NCBI GenBank assembly: GCA_902587615.1
Contig: CACILY010000005.1
Location: 1 to 47,218 of the forward strand
Origin: an uncultured Prochlorococcus sp.
Lineage (GTDB): Bacteria; Cyanobacteriota; Cyanobacteriia; PCC-6307; Cyanobiaceae
Reading direction: 5' to 3'
DNA: 47,218 bases
Shown here: positions 7,947-15,725 of the stretch, one piece after another
How the letters are laid out: each line of letters starts with the position of its first letter
Position numbering within the stretch: position 1 is the first letter of the stretch
Position numbers and translations under genes: made by a program
The notes under the pieces: generated by a model
Seen by the model: only the letters and a program-made list of their open reading frames with translations
What the model was told of the DNA's origin: nothing
Databases searched by the model: none

Positions 7947-9326
7947 TTGGAACCTTTTGCGTCACCAGATCAACTTGATCCCAAGTTGTTGATATTTCTC
8001 GAAGAAGCTTGTCAAAGCCTTTGCTCTTGGTTTTCTCAAACTGAAAAGTATGGTCCATTGCCAGTGGCAAATGAATTTCCAGATGTAGCTCCTAATCTTT
8101 GTGGCCTTTCTAAAGACGAACTTTTAAGAGATTTGCAGTTGATTATGAGTGGAGCTTATAGACCATCTCACCCTGGAGCTCTTGCACATTTTGATCCACC
8201 TCCGTTAACTGCATCTATAGTTGGTGATCTTATCTGTGCAGGCCTTAATAATAATCTTTTAGCTAATGAACTTTCACCAAGTCTCTCAAAACTAGAAACA
8301 CAGCTTTGCTTCTGGTTTTCACAACGTCTTGGAATGCCTCCTGAATCAGGAGGTGTTGCTGCAAGTGGAGGCACTCTTAGTAATTTAATGGCTCTTGTCA
8401 TAGCTCGTAAACAGGCTGATCTTCAATTTGATCCTGATGCAGTCGTTATTGCGAGTGCAGATGCACATATCTCTATTCCTAAGGCTATTAATATAATGGG
8501 ACTCAGACCTGAGTCATTTATTAAGATCCCAACAAATGAAGATGGTCAGATCTGTCTGGACCGTTTACACAATTTGTTCAGCAAACTGCGAATCAATAGG
8601 CGTAAATGTTTCGCTGTTGTTGCAACAGCGGGCACTACTGTTAGAGGAGAAATTGATCCGATAAAGGAACTTTCCGAATTTTGTCTTAATCAGGGTATTT
8701 GGTTTCATGTTGATGCTTCTATTGGAGGTGCGTTTGCTTTATCTAAGGCTACATCTCATTTAGTTAAAGGGATCTCCTGCGCTAATTCTGTTGCTGTAAA
8801 CCCACAGAAAGTATTGGGAATATCAAAAGCATCATCTTTGTTGTTAGTAGCGAATAGACAAACACTGAAGTCTACTTTTGGTACAGGAATACCATATTTG
8901 GAACCTTTGGCTGGAGATGAGGAGCATGGTGGAGAGATAGGTCTTCAAGGAACAAGACCTGGAGAAGTTTTAAAACTTTGGATTGGGTTACGTCAACTAG
9001 GAGAGAGAGGTATAAACAAACTTTTACAAGAATCAATCGAAAGACGTATATATTTGCAAGATAAATTAGACAATAAGCGATTTGAGATTCTTACAGGACC
9101 TCTTCATCTTCTTGCATTGACTCCGAGAGAGAGGTATGGAAAAATTAATGAAGAATGGTCAATCAAGACTCGAAATGATTTATTATCTAAAAACTTCATG
9201 CTTTCCAGGCCTCTATATCAGGGGAAATACTATTTAAAAATAGTCTTAGGGAATCCACACACCAAAACATCTCATTTAGACAAGTTATCAGAACTTATTA
9301 ATGATTCACTATCCCATTATCAATGA
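7947..9326 (+). CDS. group II pyridoxal-dependent amino acid decarboxylase, substrate unknown
   Basis: Fold type I PLP decarboxylase of the glutamate/2,4-diaminobutyrate/tyrosine decarboxylase superfamily. Seen in order: HPGALAHFDPPP (75-86), SGGTLSNLMAL (140-150), the PLP-stacking His174 in ADAHIS, TAGTT (227-231), the PLP-nitrogen Asp256 in HVDAS, and the Schiff-base Lys288 in NPQKVLGI. Most family members have His just before the lysine; this one has Gln287. No ATG or GTG occurs between the upstream in-frame stop (7899) and the TTG at 7947, so TTG is very probably the true start. The stop overlaps the next gene as ATGA, indicating translational coupling to a small membrane protein. The product could be a diamine, beta-alanine or GABA-like amine. 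Confidence 0.78.
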   Translation: MEPFASPDQLDPKLLIFLEEACQSLCSWFSQTEKYGPLPVANEFPDVAPNLCGLSKDELLRDLQLIMSGAYRPSHPGALAHFDPPPLTASIVGDLICAGLNNNLLANELSPSLSKLETQLCFWFSQRLGMPPESGGVAASGGTLSNLMALVIARKQADLQFDPDAVVIASADAHISIPKAINIMGLRPESFIKIPTNEDGQICLDRLHNLFSKLRINRRKCFAVVATAGTTVRGEIDPIKELSEFCLNQGIWFHVDASIGGAFALSKATSHLVKGISCANSVAVNPQKVLGISKASSLLLVANRQTLKSTFGTGIPYLEPLAGDEEHGGEIGLQGTRPGEVLKLWIGLRQLGERGINKLLQESIERRIYLQDKLDNKRFEILTGPLHLLALTPRERYGKINEEWSIKTRNDLLSKNFMLSRPLYQGKYYLKIVLGNPHTKTSHLDKLSELINDSLSHYQ

Positions 9327-9520
9327 ATCAATCCAACTCTAGGCAAAAAATAATAGCAACAATAACAGCAACTATCTCTATATTGATTGGAGTTATTTAT
9401 CTAATCATAATCACGGTCATGGATACCCGGGGGGCCATTCTTCCTCCTCCTCCCGAGGCCTTTGGCGAGGTGGAAGTTGTTTGTTTTGACTTTTCCTTAA
9501 TGGAGAAACAACTCTTTTAA
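9323..9520 (+). CDS. small single-span membrane protein, unknown function
   Basis: 65 residues, starting in an ATGA overlap with the PLP decarboxylase, so probably translated from the same mRNA. Residues ~10-32 are one hydrophobic helix (ATITATISILIGVIYLIII). A short Asp-Arg-Gly turn follows and then a polyproline motif LPPPPEAFGE, which I recall from small proteins of other marine cyanobacteria but cannot verify. The last third (104 bases) overlaps the 3' end of the GTPase gene on the opposite strand. The coupling and the membrane helix favour a real gene; function unknown. Confidence 0.6.
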   Translation: MNQSNSRQKIIATITATISILIGVIYLIIITVMDTRGAILPPPPEAFGEVEVVCFDFSLMEKQLF

Positions 9521-10973
9521 TTGCTTTTTCTATAAACTCATTTAAATCTTTCTCACGTCGATTAATATCATATTGTCTTTGTACTTCTTCTTGCATACCA
9601 CCATCCCCCCAATCCTGATCTCTTTTGAAGTAGCTAATGAAGCTTTTACCTGCTACTCGTGTTAGCCATGCAGCTGTAACACTTTGGATGACTCGGCCTA
9701 CTACAAATGTTGGTATATGAAGAGATAATGATGAACTTACTAGTGATACACCCCCCTGTACTATCCCTAAACCAGTTAATGTTTTGCCTACTGATAAAGC
9801 TAGTTCCTTAGCTCTTTTCCTTGTCATGTCAACACCATAGATTTTTGCTATATCCATTACCATTTGAGCATTCACAGCAGCAGTCCCTAGAAGTTCAATT
9901 CCAGGTAGGGGGGTTATTATTACAACCCCACTGCTAATCCAGCTATAGCGATCTACACACTTCTGGGAGGCGTTCTCTCGTTGTTCATCAAGGAGTTGTT
10001 TCCCAGCTCTGTCTAGATTGCGACATTGAATAAGAATGTTATCTGCAAGCAATTCTTCTCCGTCCTCATAAAGAACTCTGGCGAGTCTACCTACTAAATT
10101 GTCTATATCAGGTAGTGGTTGTAGAGGTCGACCTCCTGGAATTGGAATTGATTGTGGTGAGGAGGTTGTTGTGACTACGTCAGGATATTCTATTAAGCCT
10201 TTGGTTCGTGCTCTTAATAAGGCCAATAGGTGTTCTTCTTCTTCTTCTGTTCTTAAATCGATTTTATTAAGTACGAGAAAGATTCTTTTACCAACGTTAG
10301 CTAGACCTTTAATTATTTTAAATTCAGCTTCTCTCAGATCATTATCTATAACAAAGATAATTAGGTCAGATCGACCAGCTTTCATTAGAGCCTCTTTCTC
10401 TCTTGTCCGACCATTACTTCCACCTTCTAGAATCCCAGGAGTGTCTATTAGTTGAATACCTCTATCTAAGCCTTTTAATCTTAGGCGGTAAGACATACTT
10501 TTTGCTGTTGATCCCATCCGAGCAGAGACATTGCCAACTATTTCATTTAAAAGTGCTCTTATCAGTGAAGTTTTACCGCTAGAACCTGTCCCGAATATAA
10601 CAACTTCTAAGTCTCTTCTCTGTAGTTCATTCTCTACACGTTCTTTCTCTTGTCTAAGCCCTTCAGTTCCTACTTTGTTTTGAATACTGTTCAGTACCTT
10701 ATCAATACTTTCTAAGCTTTTTGCGGCAGCTTCCTTTTTACTTAAGGGTAAATTGATAAATTGACTTCTATTTGACTTATTTCCTAAGCTATTTCTCAGG
10801 AGATATTTCCATCTTTTCGGATTCCTTTGAATAAATATTGGTGTTATTATTAAAGCTGTAATTATTAATGCTTGAAGGGTTATTAAACGTAGCAAAGCTC
10901 CAATTATCCCTGCGAAGACTATCCCTGCTAGAACAGTTATACTTAATAATATTAGTTTTTTTTGAGGTTTCAT
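9417..10973 (-). CDS. membrane-associated Era/YcjF-like GTPase with DUF697 domain
   Basis: 518 residues. Two hydrophobic helices lie at about 8-28 and 32-48, followed by a linker and a TRAFAC-class G domain: G1 GTGSSGKT at 128-135, G3 DTPG at 177-180, G4 NKID at 236-239. The C-terminal third holds a DUF697-type alpha-helical region (ITPLPGIELLGTAAVNAQMV and the GLGIVQGGVSLVSSSLSL hydrophobic stretch). Such proteins are common in cyanobacteria and plastids, with roles proposed in membrane or ribosome-linked processes, but none can be assigned here. The acidic, proline-rich tail (EEEEEWPPGYP) is encoded opposite the conserved part of the small membrane protein. ATG start at 10973. Confidence 0.85.
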   Translation of the reverse strand: MKPQKKLILLSITVLAGIVFAGIIGALLRLITLQALIITALIITPIFIQRNPKRWKYLLRNSLGNKSNRSQFINLPLSKKEAAAKSLESIDKVLNSIQNKVGTEGLRQEKERVENELQRRDLEVVIFGTGSSGKTSLIRALLNEIVGNVSARMGSTAKSMSYRLRLKGLDRGIQLIDTPGILEGGSNGRTREKEALMKAGRSDLIIFVIDNDLREAEFKIIKGLANVGKRIFLVLNKIDLRTEEEEEHLLALLRARTKGLIEYPDVVTTTSSPQSIPIPGGRPLQPLPDIDNLVGRLARVLYEDGEELLADNILIQCRNLDRAGKQLLDEQRENASQKCVDRYSWISSGVVIITPLPGIELLGTAAVNAQMVMDIAKIYGVDMTRKRAKELALSVGKTLTGLGIVQGGVSLVSSSLSLHIPTFVVGRVIQSVTAAWLTRVAGKSFISYFKRDQDWGDGGMQEEVQRQYDINRREKDLNEFIEKAIKRVVSPLRKSQNKQLPPRQRPREEEEEWPPGYP

Positions 10974-11035
10974 TGGTTAGCTTTTAATTAGAAGAAAGGC
11001 GTTAGAATAATGTAAAGCTCTTGATTCCCAAATCA

Positions 11036-11509
11036 TCATTCCATCCTTTTATTTATATTAAGTGCATCAATTATTAAGCAGACTATTGAAATGTTGATTG
11101 CTATATCGGCTATATTAAATATAGGGAAACTAAATATAGAGAGATCTAGAAAATCATTGACATAGCCAAGCCTCCATCTGTCTATACCATTACCAATTGT
11201 CCCACCCAGGAGAAATGCTAAACCTAGCCCTTTCCAGTATATAAAAGAAGAATTTATAAACAAGAATATAATTAATACCATAGAAACTAGTAGACTCAAC
11301 AATGATAAAAGATAAGTAGAATTGGAAAACAAACTAAAAGCTGCACCCGTATTCTTTACAGGTGTAAAGTTAAGAAGCAATGGAATAAATTGTTGTGAAG
11401 TGTTGTAATCTATTGATCTTATAATTAACATTTTTGATATTTGATCAATTACTATAATTAAAATACTTATCGCTATTATTTGTCCTTTGTTGATTAGTTT
11501 ATTGTTCAT
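11036..11509 (-). CDS. lspA: lipoprotein signal peptidase (signal peptidase II)
   Basis: Inner-membrane aspartyl protease that removes the signal peptide from diacylated prolipoproteins. Four hydrophobic segments are visible. Family motifs are present: VIDQISK near 20-26, NTGAAFSLF at 53-61, GGTIGNGIDR at 102-111, VNDF with Asp119, and FNIAD with Asp135; the last two aspartates are the expected catalytic pair. Length 157 residues is normal. The ATG overlaps the bioY stop codon (ATGA), so the two are coupled. Substrates in this window could include the DevB-like protein, which carries a possible lipobox. Confidence 0.95.
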   Translation of the reverse strand: MNNKLINKGQIIAISILIIVIDQISKMLIIRSIDYNTSQQFIPLLLNFTPVKNTGAAFSLFSNSTYLLSLLSLLVSMVLIIFLFINSSFIYWKGLGLAFLLGGTIGNGIDRWRLGYVNDFLDLSIFSFPIFNIADIAINISIVCLIIDALNINKRME

Positions 11510-12081
11510 TTTATAAGAAGAAATCTTTTCATGGTTATTGCAATTAATCCTATTGCAGGACAGAGCAACAATTGTGAGGTCCCTGGTATAAGTGAGTATT
11601 TAAGCAATAGAACCGGTAATAGTTCAGCCCATCGGGAGACCAGTGTCCCGATAAGTAAATTTAATATGCCTGTTGCGTGCAATATCAATACCCCACTTAT
11701 CGCTGCAATAGTTTGTCCTATTAAACCTTTCATCTCCTTCCTGCTCGCAAGTTTTCCACATATCAAAGATGCTGGTAGAAAGCCAATTAGATATCCAAAA
11801 TCAGGTGTCAATAAATAACCAATGCTTCCTCCACCATGAAATACAGGTAGATAAAAAAGTCCAATGGTTAAATATGCGATTGCTGCGATTACAGCAGACT
11901 TTGGCCCGCTAATTAACGCACATAATAATAATGATGGTATTTGCCATGAACTTGTTAAATTCAAGACTTGAATTGGCAATTGAGGAATCAATATTGCTGA
12001 GGGAGTCATTGTCCCTACAAGGATCATGAGGAGACCAGCAAGTGCTCCGCTCCAAATGCTTACAGCCCGCACATAGAACAA
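11506..12081 (-). CDS. bioY: biotin transporter S component
   Basis: BioY is the biotin-binding membrane subunit of an ECF transporter; some BioY proteins work alone, others with shared EcfAT units, which are not in this window. Six hydrophobic segments, the LPIQVLNLTSSWQIP loop, LLTPDFGYLIGFLPASLICG and HATGILNLLIG are typical BioY features, as is the 191-residue length. The frame opens with TTG at 12081; a GTG three codons further in (12072) is an alternative. The start region overlaps a 10-bp inverted repeat (12072-12096) that may be an operator. It is coupled by ATGA to lspA. Confidence 0.88.
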   Translation of the reverse strand: MFYVRAVSIWSGALAGLLMILVGTMTPSAILIPQLPIQVLNLTSSWQIPSLLLCALISGPKSAVIAAIAYLTIGLFYLPVFHGGGSIGYLLTPDFGYLIGFLPASLICGKLASRKEMKGLIGQTIAAISGVLILHATGILNLLIGTLVSRWAELLPVLLLKYSLIPGTSQLLLCPAIGLIAITMKRFLLIK

Positions 12082-12096
12082 ATAACTTGTTCTATG
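12072..12096. promoter_or_regulatory. palindrome at the bioY start, between bioY and sipA
   Basis: CATAGAACAA and TTGTTCTATG are exact reverse complements with five bases between them. The element covers the first codons of bioY and lies in the 35-base gap before the longest possible sipA frame. It does not match the bacterial BirA operator or the GTA-N8-TAC NtcA site. It could be a repressor operator for bioY or a hairpin near its start codon. The symmetry is certain; the function is a guess. Confidence 0.5.
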
Positions 12097-12194
12097 CTGC
12101 TCTATTTAATTAGTATGTGCTAGTTGCAAAAGACAATACTATTTTTGACAAATCTTTTCCTATAAGTAGGTTACTTTCTTTTGATGAAAAGTTT

Positions 12195-12410
12195 ATGGAA
12201 CTTTCTATTGGCGACAAGGTTTATATAAATTCTGCAATACCTTATTTGAAAACGACGGATCCTATGCCCATGCTGCGTCCTCCAGATCTTGTGTCTATTG
12301 ATGAGATTGGTATAGTTGTTGGATTAAGAGCGATGGGTTTGGTTGAAGTTCGTTTTAGGAGAGGTACCTTTCTATTTTCAGTAGAGAATCTTTCTTTACA
12401 GTCTGATTAA
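12195..12410 (+). CDS. sipA: SipA-like regulator (NblS-interacting protein, DUF3148)
   Basis: A small SH3-like beta-barrel protein. SipA binds the ATP-binding domain of the sensor kinase NblS (Hik33/DspA) and stimulates its autophosphorylation, tuning the high-light and stress response. The family signature is clear: GDKVYINSAIPYLKT, DPMPMLRPPDLV, EIGIVVGLRAMG and VRFRRGTFLF. Starting at the ATG at 12195 gives 71 residues, close to the usual size. The frame is open back to a GTG at 12117, but the 26 extra residues have no counterpart in the family as I know it. It converges on the M16 peptidase gene 10 bases downstream. Confidence 0.8.
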   Translation: MELSIGDKVYINSAIPYLKTTDPMPMLRPPDLVSIDEIGIVVGLRAMGLVEVRFRRGTFLFSVENLSLQSD

Positions 12411-12420
12411 ATTAGAAAAT

Positions 12421-13677
12421 TTAGGGCTTCCATTCTTTTGAGAGTTCCATAAGGATTTTCTTAGGACCACAAAGGCTTAGTAATGGGTTCTTAAGATGTT
12501 TATTTGCTGCTCTTTGTAAGTCCTCTTTAGTTATGGATCTAATCCTTAGAAGGTTTTGTTTATCATAGTCACGAGGTAAATTCCTTCCTAAGATCAGAGC
12601 CCTTCTTTCTGCTCTTTGTGCAATGCTTTGAGAAGAATGTGCTAACAATCCATGGTATTTGGATTTTGCAAGTGATAAGTTTTCTTTTGAAATAGTTTTA
12701 TTTAACATGTTTTCCCAAATATCACTTAAAAGTCGAAGAGTAAGAACTGCTTTACTAGCACTAGTTGAGGCATGCAGTAGAAAAGGCGATTGAGCTTCTC
12801 TCATTGGGTGATGAACTCCTACGTCATATGCGACACCATGTTCTTCTCTTAACTTTAAAAATAATAGACTGGACATTCCTGAGCCTAGGTAAATGCCTAG
12901 AAGGCGAAGTAATAAATCATCTGGATGACAACATGATATTGTAGGTAATCCCAGAATTATGACTACTTGTAGGGTGTTTTCGAATTCAAGATTTATATTT
13001 CTTGTCGGACTACTGTGGTTTACAGGTGTAATGCATTCATCAATTTTGTAATTTTTAGCAACCCTATTTTCTATCAATTGACCAAATGGCTCAATATTAT
13101 TGATTTCCGTTTTAAGGTCATCCGGTAACATCCCTGTAACAACAAGTGTCTTTGTACGAGTGATGATTTTTGTTGAAAGACTTAATAATGCTTCTTTATC
13201 TATGACTTCTAAATCTTTAATCAAGCCAAGTGGATCATGACCATATGGCCCATTGGAGTAGGCAAGATTTCTCCAACCATCAAAGGCTAGATAAAAAGGA
13301 TTTTCTTTTTGCCTTTTAATAGCTTTAATCGTTAGTGCCTTTTCTAAGGCTATTTGATTATCTTTAAGATGAGGTTCAATAATCATCCATCCTAATATGG
13401 GTAAAAGCTTGGCAAAATCATTTGCCATAGATTTAAGACTTATTAATATTCCATCTTCATATGTTTCACATTGAAGGCTTGCTCCACATCCTTCAATTAA
13501 ATCACCTAACTCAGAATAGTCATATGGTCCACACCCCCTAGTAAATAATGATCCAAGCAGTTGATGTAAGCCTTTATAATTATGAGGGTCTGATCTACTG
13601 CCTTCTCTGATCCACAATTTCGAGGAAACTACTCCAGGAGAATTTATCTTCTCTATGTCTATATTGAGATGATGCAT
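12421..13677 (-). CDS. M16 family peptidase-like protein, probably non-catalytic subunit
   Basis: 418 residues with the two-lobed M16 fold (LLRLLGIYLGSGMSSLLFLKLREEHGVAYDVGVHH is split here only for description: the LGSGMSSLLFLKLREE and GVAYDVGV parts are the diagnostic region). At the place where the catalytic HxxEH zinc motif should be, the sequence is HQLLGSLFTRG, so the zinc ligands are lost. This matches the inactive partner of two-gene M16 peptidases, like mitochondrial processing peptidase alpha or the second PqqL-type subunit. It begins 7 bases after the active partner, so the two are surely cotranscribed and probably form a heterodimer. Confidence 0.85.
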   Translation of the reverse strand: MHHLNIDIEKINSPGVVSSKLWIREGSRSDPHNYKGLHQLLGSLFTRGCGPYDYSELGDLIEGCGASLQCETYEDGILISLKSMANDFAKLLPILGWMIIEPHLKDNQIALEKALTIKAIKRQKENPFYLAFDGWRNLAYSNGPYGHDPLGLIKDLEVIDKEALLSLSTKIITRTKTLVVTGMLPDDLKTEINNIEPFGQLIENRVAKNYKIDECITPVNHSSPTRNINLEFENTLQVVIILGLPTISCCHPDDLLLRLLGIYLGSGMSSLLFLKLREEHGVAYDVGVHHPMREAQSPFLLHASTSASKAVLTLRLLSDIWENMLNKTISKENLSLAKSKYHGLLAHSSQSIAQRAERRALILGRNLPRDYDKQNLLRIRSITKEDLQRAANKHLKNPLLSLCGPKKILMELSKEWKP

Positions 13678-13684
13678 TAATAGA

Positions 13685-14974
13685 CTATTTAGGCCTTGCT
13701 ATAAGAGTGCAACTTTTATCAGGGTGTAAGTTTTGTAAAATCTCTTTTTGAAGCTTTTCTTTTGACCAATAGTCGATGTGTTTTATCGGTTCTAATAATT
13801 CTTGCTCTCGTCCCCAAAGAATATGTGCTCCGGATACTGATGCTATTTGACCACTTGTCTCCAGGCTGAAGCATAGATAATTTTTTACTAGTTGGTATGC
13901 ACGATTAATTTCATTACTACTAGGAACTGTTAGGCTTGATTCACTCAGTACTTTATTAATTTCCTTTTCCACTTGTTCAACTTGCTCCTCTAGGCAGCAT
14001 GCTTCTAACATAATTAACCCTCCTTTTTCAAGGATAGTTATATCCATATCGATTGACTCCACTATTTGCAATTCTTCTCTTAAGCGTTTTACAAGTCGAC
14101 TCCTTCGACCTTCTGATAAAAATGAGGTTGCAATGTCTGCACCCATGATTTCTAATTGCTCATTAGCTGGAGGAATTGGCCATGCCATAATTACTCTTGC
14201 TGTCTCTAGCCTATTGATATAAATCTCTTTTCGACCAGTTTGAAAACATAAAGTTGAGTTATTTTCTAGAGACAAATTTGTGTTTCTATCACTTTCAAGA
14301 GATGCTAGAAGGCTTTCATCAAGTATCTTTTCCATATTATTTGGATAATTTCCAGCTATCGCAATAGTGCAATTATCTCCTTGATATCGTTGTTTATGAA
14401 AATTCTTCATTTGTCTTGGACTAATTGATTTAAGACTTCTTTCCCAACCTAAAATTGGTCTGCCATATGCGTGCTTAGGCCAGCAGGTTTCTAAAAGTTT
14501 TTGAATTATTTGTTCATCAGGTTGGTCATTATGTTGCGCTATCTCTTCTAGGACCACTTGTCTTTCAGTCTCAAAGGCATCTTCATTAATTAATGGGGTA
14601 ATAACAAGACTTAATAGGAGTTCAAGGGCTGGTTCAATTACATTGGATGGAACACTTACGTAATAATGCACGTCATCAAATCCTGTCTCTGCATTGCTAT
14701 TCCCTCCAAGTGCCTCAATCTTTTTATCGAATTCTCCTTCTTTTAGATTTTTACTACCTTTAAAGACCATGTGTTCAAGAAAATGTGCAAGACCTTCTTC
14801 TCCAGATCTTTCACAAATGCTTCCAGCCTTTACCCATATATCTAGGCTTGTTAATGAAGCGTCAGGCATTTTTGCAGTGACGCAACGCGTATTGTTTTGA
14901 AGAGACCAAATATTAAGTTTTGGTCCTTGAATAGAACTCTTCAGGGTTTTTTCTAAAAGTCTCGTTCTTTCCAT
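13685..14974 (-). CDS. M16 family zinc metallopeptidase, catalytic subunit
   Basis: 429 residues. The inverted zinc motif HFLEH is at 64-68, with the downstream glutamate ligand at 143-144 in ETERQVVLEEIAQ, as in the HxxEH-x76-E pattern of pitrilysin/MPP-like peptidases. The second lobe has the GRRSRLVKRLREELQ helix. Such paired enzymes degrade or trim peptides, sometimes signal peptides; the natural substrate is unknown. No signal peptide is visible, so it is probably cytosolic. Its ATG is only 10 bases from the divergent pcyA start, so its promoter must extend into pcyA coding sequence. Confidence 0.9.
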   Translation of the reverse strand: MERTRLLEKTLKSSIQGPKLNIWSLQNNTRCVTAKMPDASLTSLDIWVKAGSICERSGEEGLAHFLEHMVFKGSKNLKEGEFDKKIEALGGNSNAETGFDDVHYYVSVPSNVIEPALELLLSLVITPLINEDAFETERQVVLEEIAQHNDQPDEQIIQKLLETCWPKHAYGRPILGWERSLKSISPRQMKNFHKQRYQGDNCTIAIAGNYPNNMEKILDESLLASLESDRNTNLSLENNSTLCFQTGRKEIYINRLETARVIMAWPIPPANEQLEIMGADIATSFLSEGRRSRLVKRLREELQIVESIDMDITILEKGGLIMLEACCLEEQVEQVEKEINKVLSESSLTVPSSNEINRAYQLVKNYLCFSLETSGQIASVSGAHILWGREQELLEPIKHIDYWSKEKLQKEILQNLHPDKSCTLIARPK

Positions 14975-14984
14975 TCTCTCAGTT

Positions 14985-15725
14985 GTGTTGCTGTCTTCCT
15001 TTATTAACGGAAAAGGTCTTCATCCTCTTTTGGACTCTGTAGCTGATCTTATTAGACTAAGCAGAGTTGAATTGCCTGATTTAAACCCTCTTGACCTAGA
15101 TCTTGAATTACAAAGCATATACAAGAAAGTGGATGGCGAGGATTTGTTCATTGTTAATGAATTACATAAAGCCAGAGGATTTCGCAAACTTCATCTTGAA
15201 ATAGCCCGGATAGGCTCTACTTTGCAGATACTGCATTGTGTGTTCTTTCCAGAACCAACCTATGATCTGCCCATATTTGGTGTTGATCTTGTAGTTTCTA
15301 ACGATAAGGTTTCTGCTGCCATAGTTGATCTTTCACCAGTAAGTGACGTTTTCCCTGCCTCATTAAAAAGTGGTCTTGAGGAAATAGATATGCCTGACTT
15401 TCAAGATTCACGAAAATTACCTGAATGGGGAAGTATTTTTTCTTCTCAAGTATGTTTTATAAAACCCAACAACAATGAAGAAGAGGAGCAATTTCTTCAA
15501 ATCATTGATCAATATATGAAGTCGCTTATTGCGTTCTCTTTGACAATTGAACCTGATTCGCCTCTGTCACCTTTTACAATTGCTAGACATAAAGGTCAAC
15601 ATTACTATTGTCAACAGCAAAAACTAAATGACAAAACTAGGAATGTTCTGTCCAAGACTTTCAGCCCTAAATGGGCAGACCGATATATAGATGTAGTTCT
15701 TTTTGAATGTCCTTCCATTCCTTGA
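14985..15725 (+). CDS. pcyA: phycocyanobilin:ferredoxin oxidoreductase
   Basis: Reduces biliverdin IX-alpha by four electrons from ferredoxin to 3Z-phycocyanobilin. The catalytic residues are present at a constant offset of four from the Synechocystis enzyme: Glu72 (HLEIARIG), His84 (ILHCVFFPEPTYDLP) and Asp101 (GVDLV). The C-terminal HYCQQQKLNDKTRNVL and WADRYIDVVLF segments and 246-residue length also fit. The start is GTG; no ATG lies near the family N-terminus. Prochlorococcus lacks phycocyanin and allophycocyanin, so the use of this bilin is unclear. Its last 19 bases overlap the devB-like gene, and the start is 10 bases from the divergent M16 gene. Confidence 0.95.
   Translation: MLLSSFINGKGLHPLLDSVADLIRLSRVELPDLNPLDLDLELQSIYKKVDGEDLFIVNELHKARGFRKLHLEIARIGSTLQILHCVFFPEPTYDLPIFGVDLVVSNDKVSAAIVDLSPVSDVFPASLKSGLEEIDMPDFQDSRKLPEWGSIFSSQVCFIKPNNNEEEEQFLQIIDQYMKSLIAFSLTIEPDSPLSPFTIARHKGQHYYCQQQKLNDKTRNVLSKTFSPKWADRYIDVVLFECPSIP

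Noticed and set aside
10099-10455. 118-codon frame opposite the GTPase gene
   Set aside because: Antisense to a conserved G domain; Ser/Leu-rich composition is that of a reverse-complement shadow.
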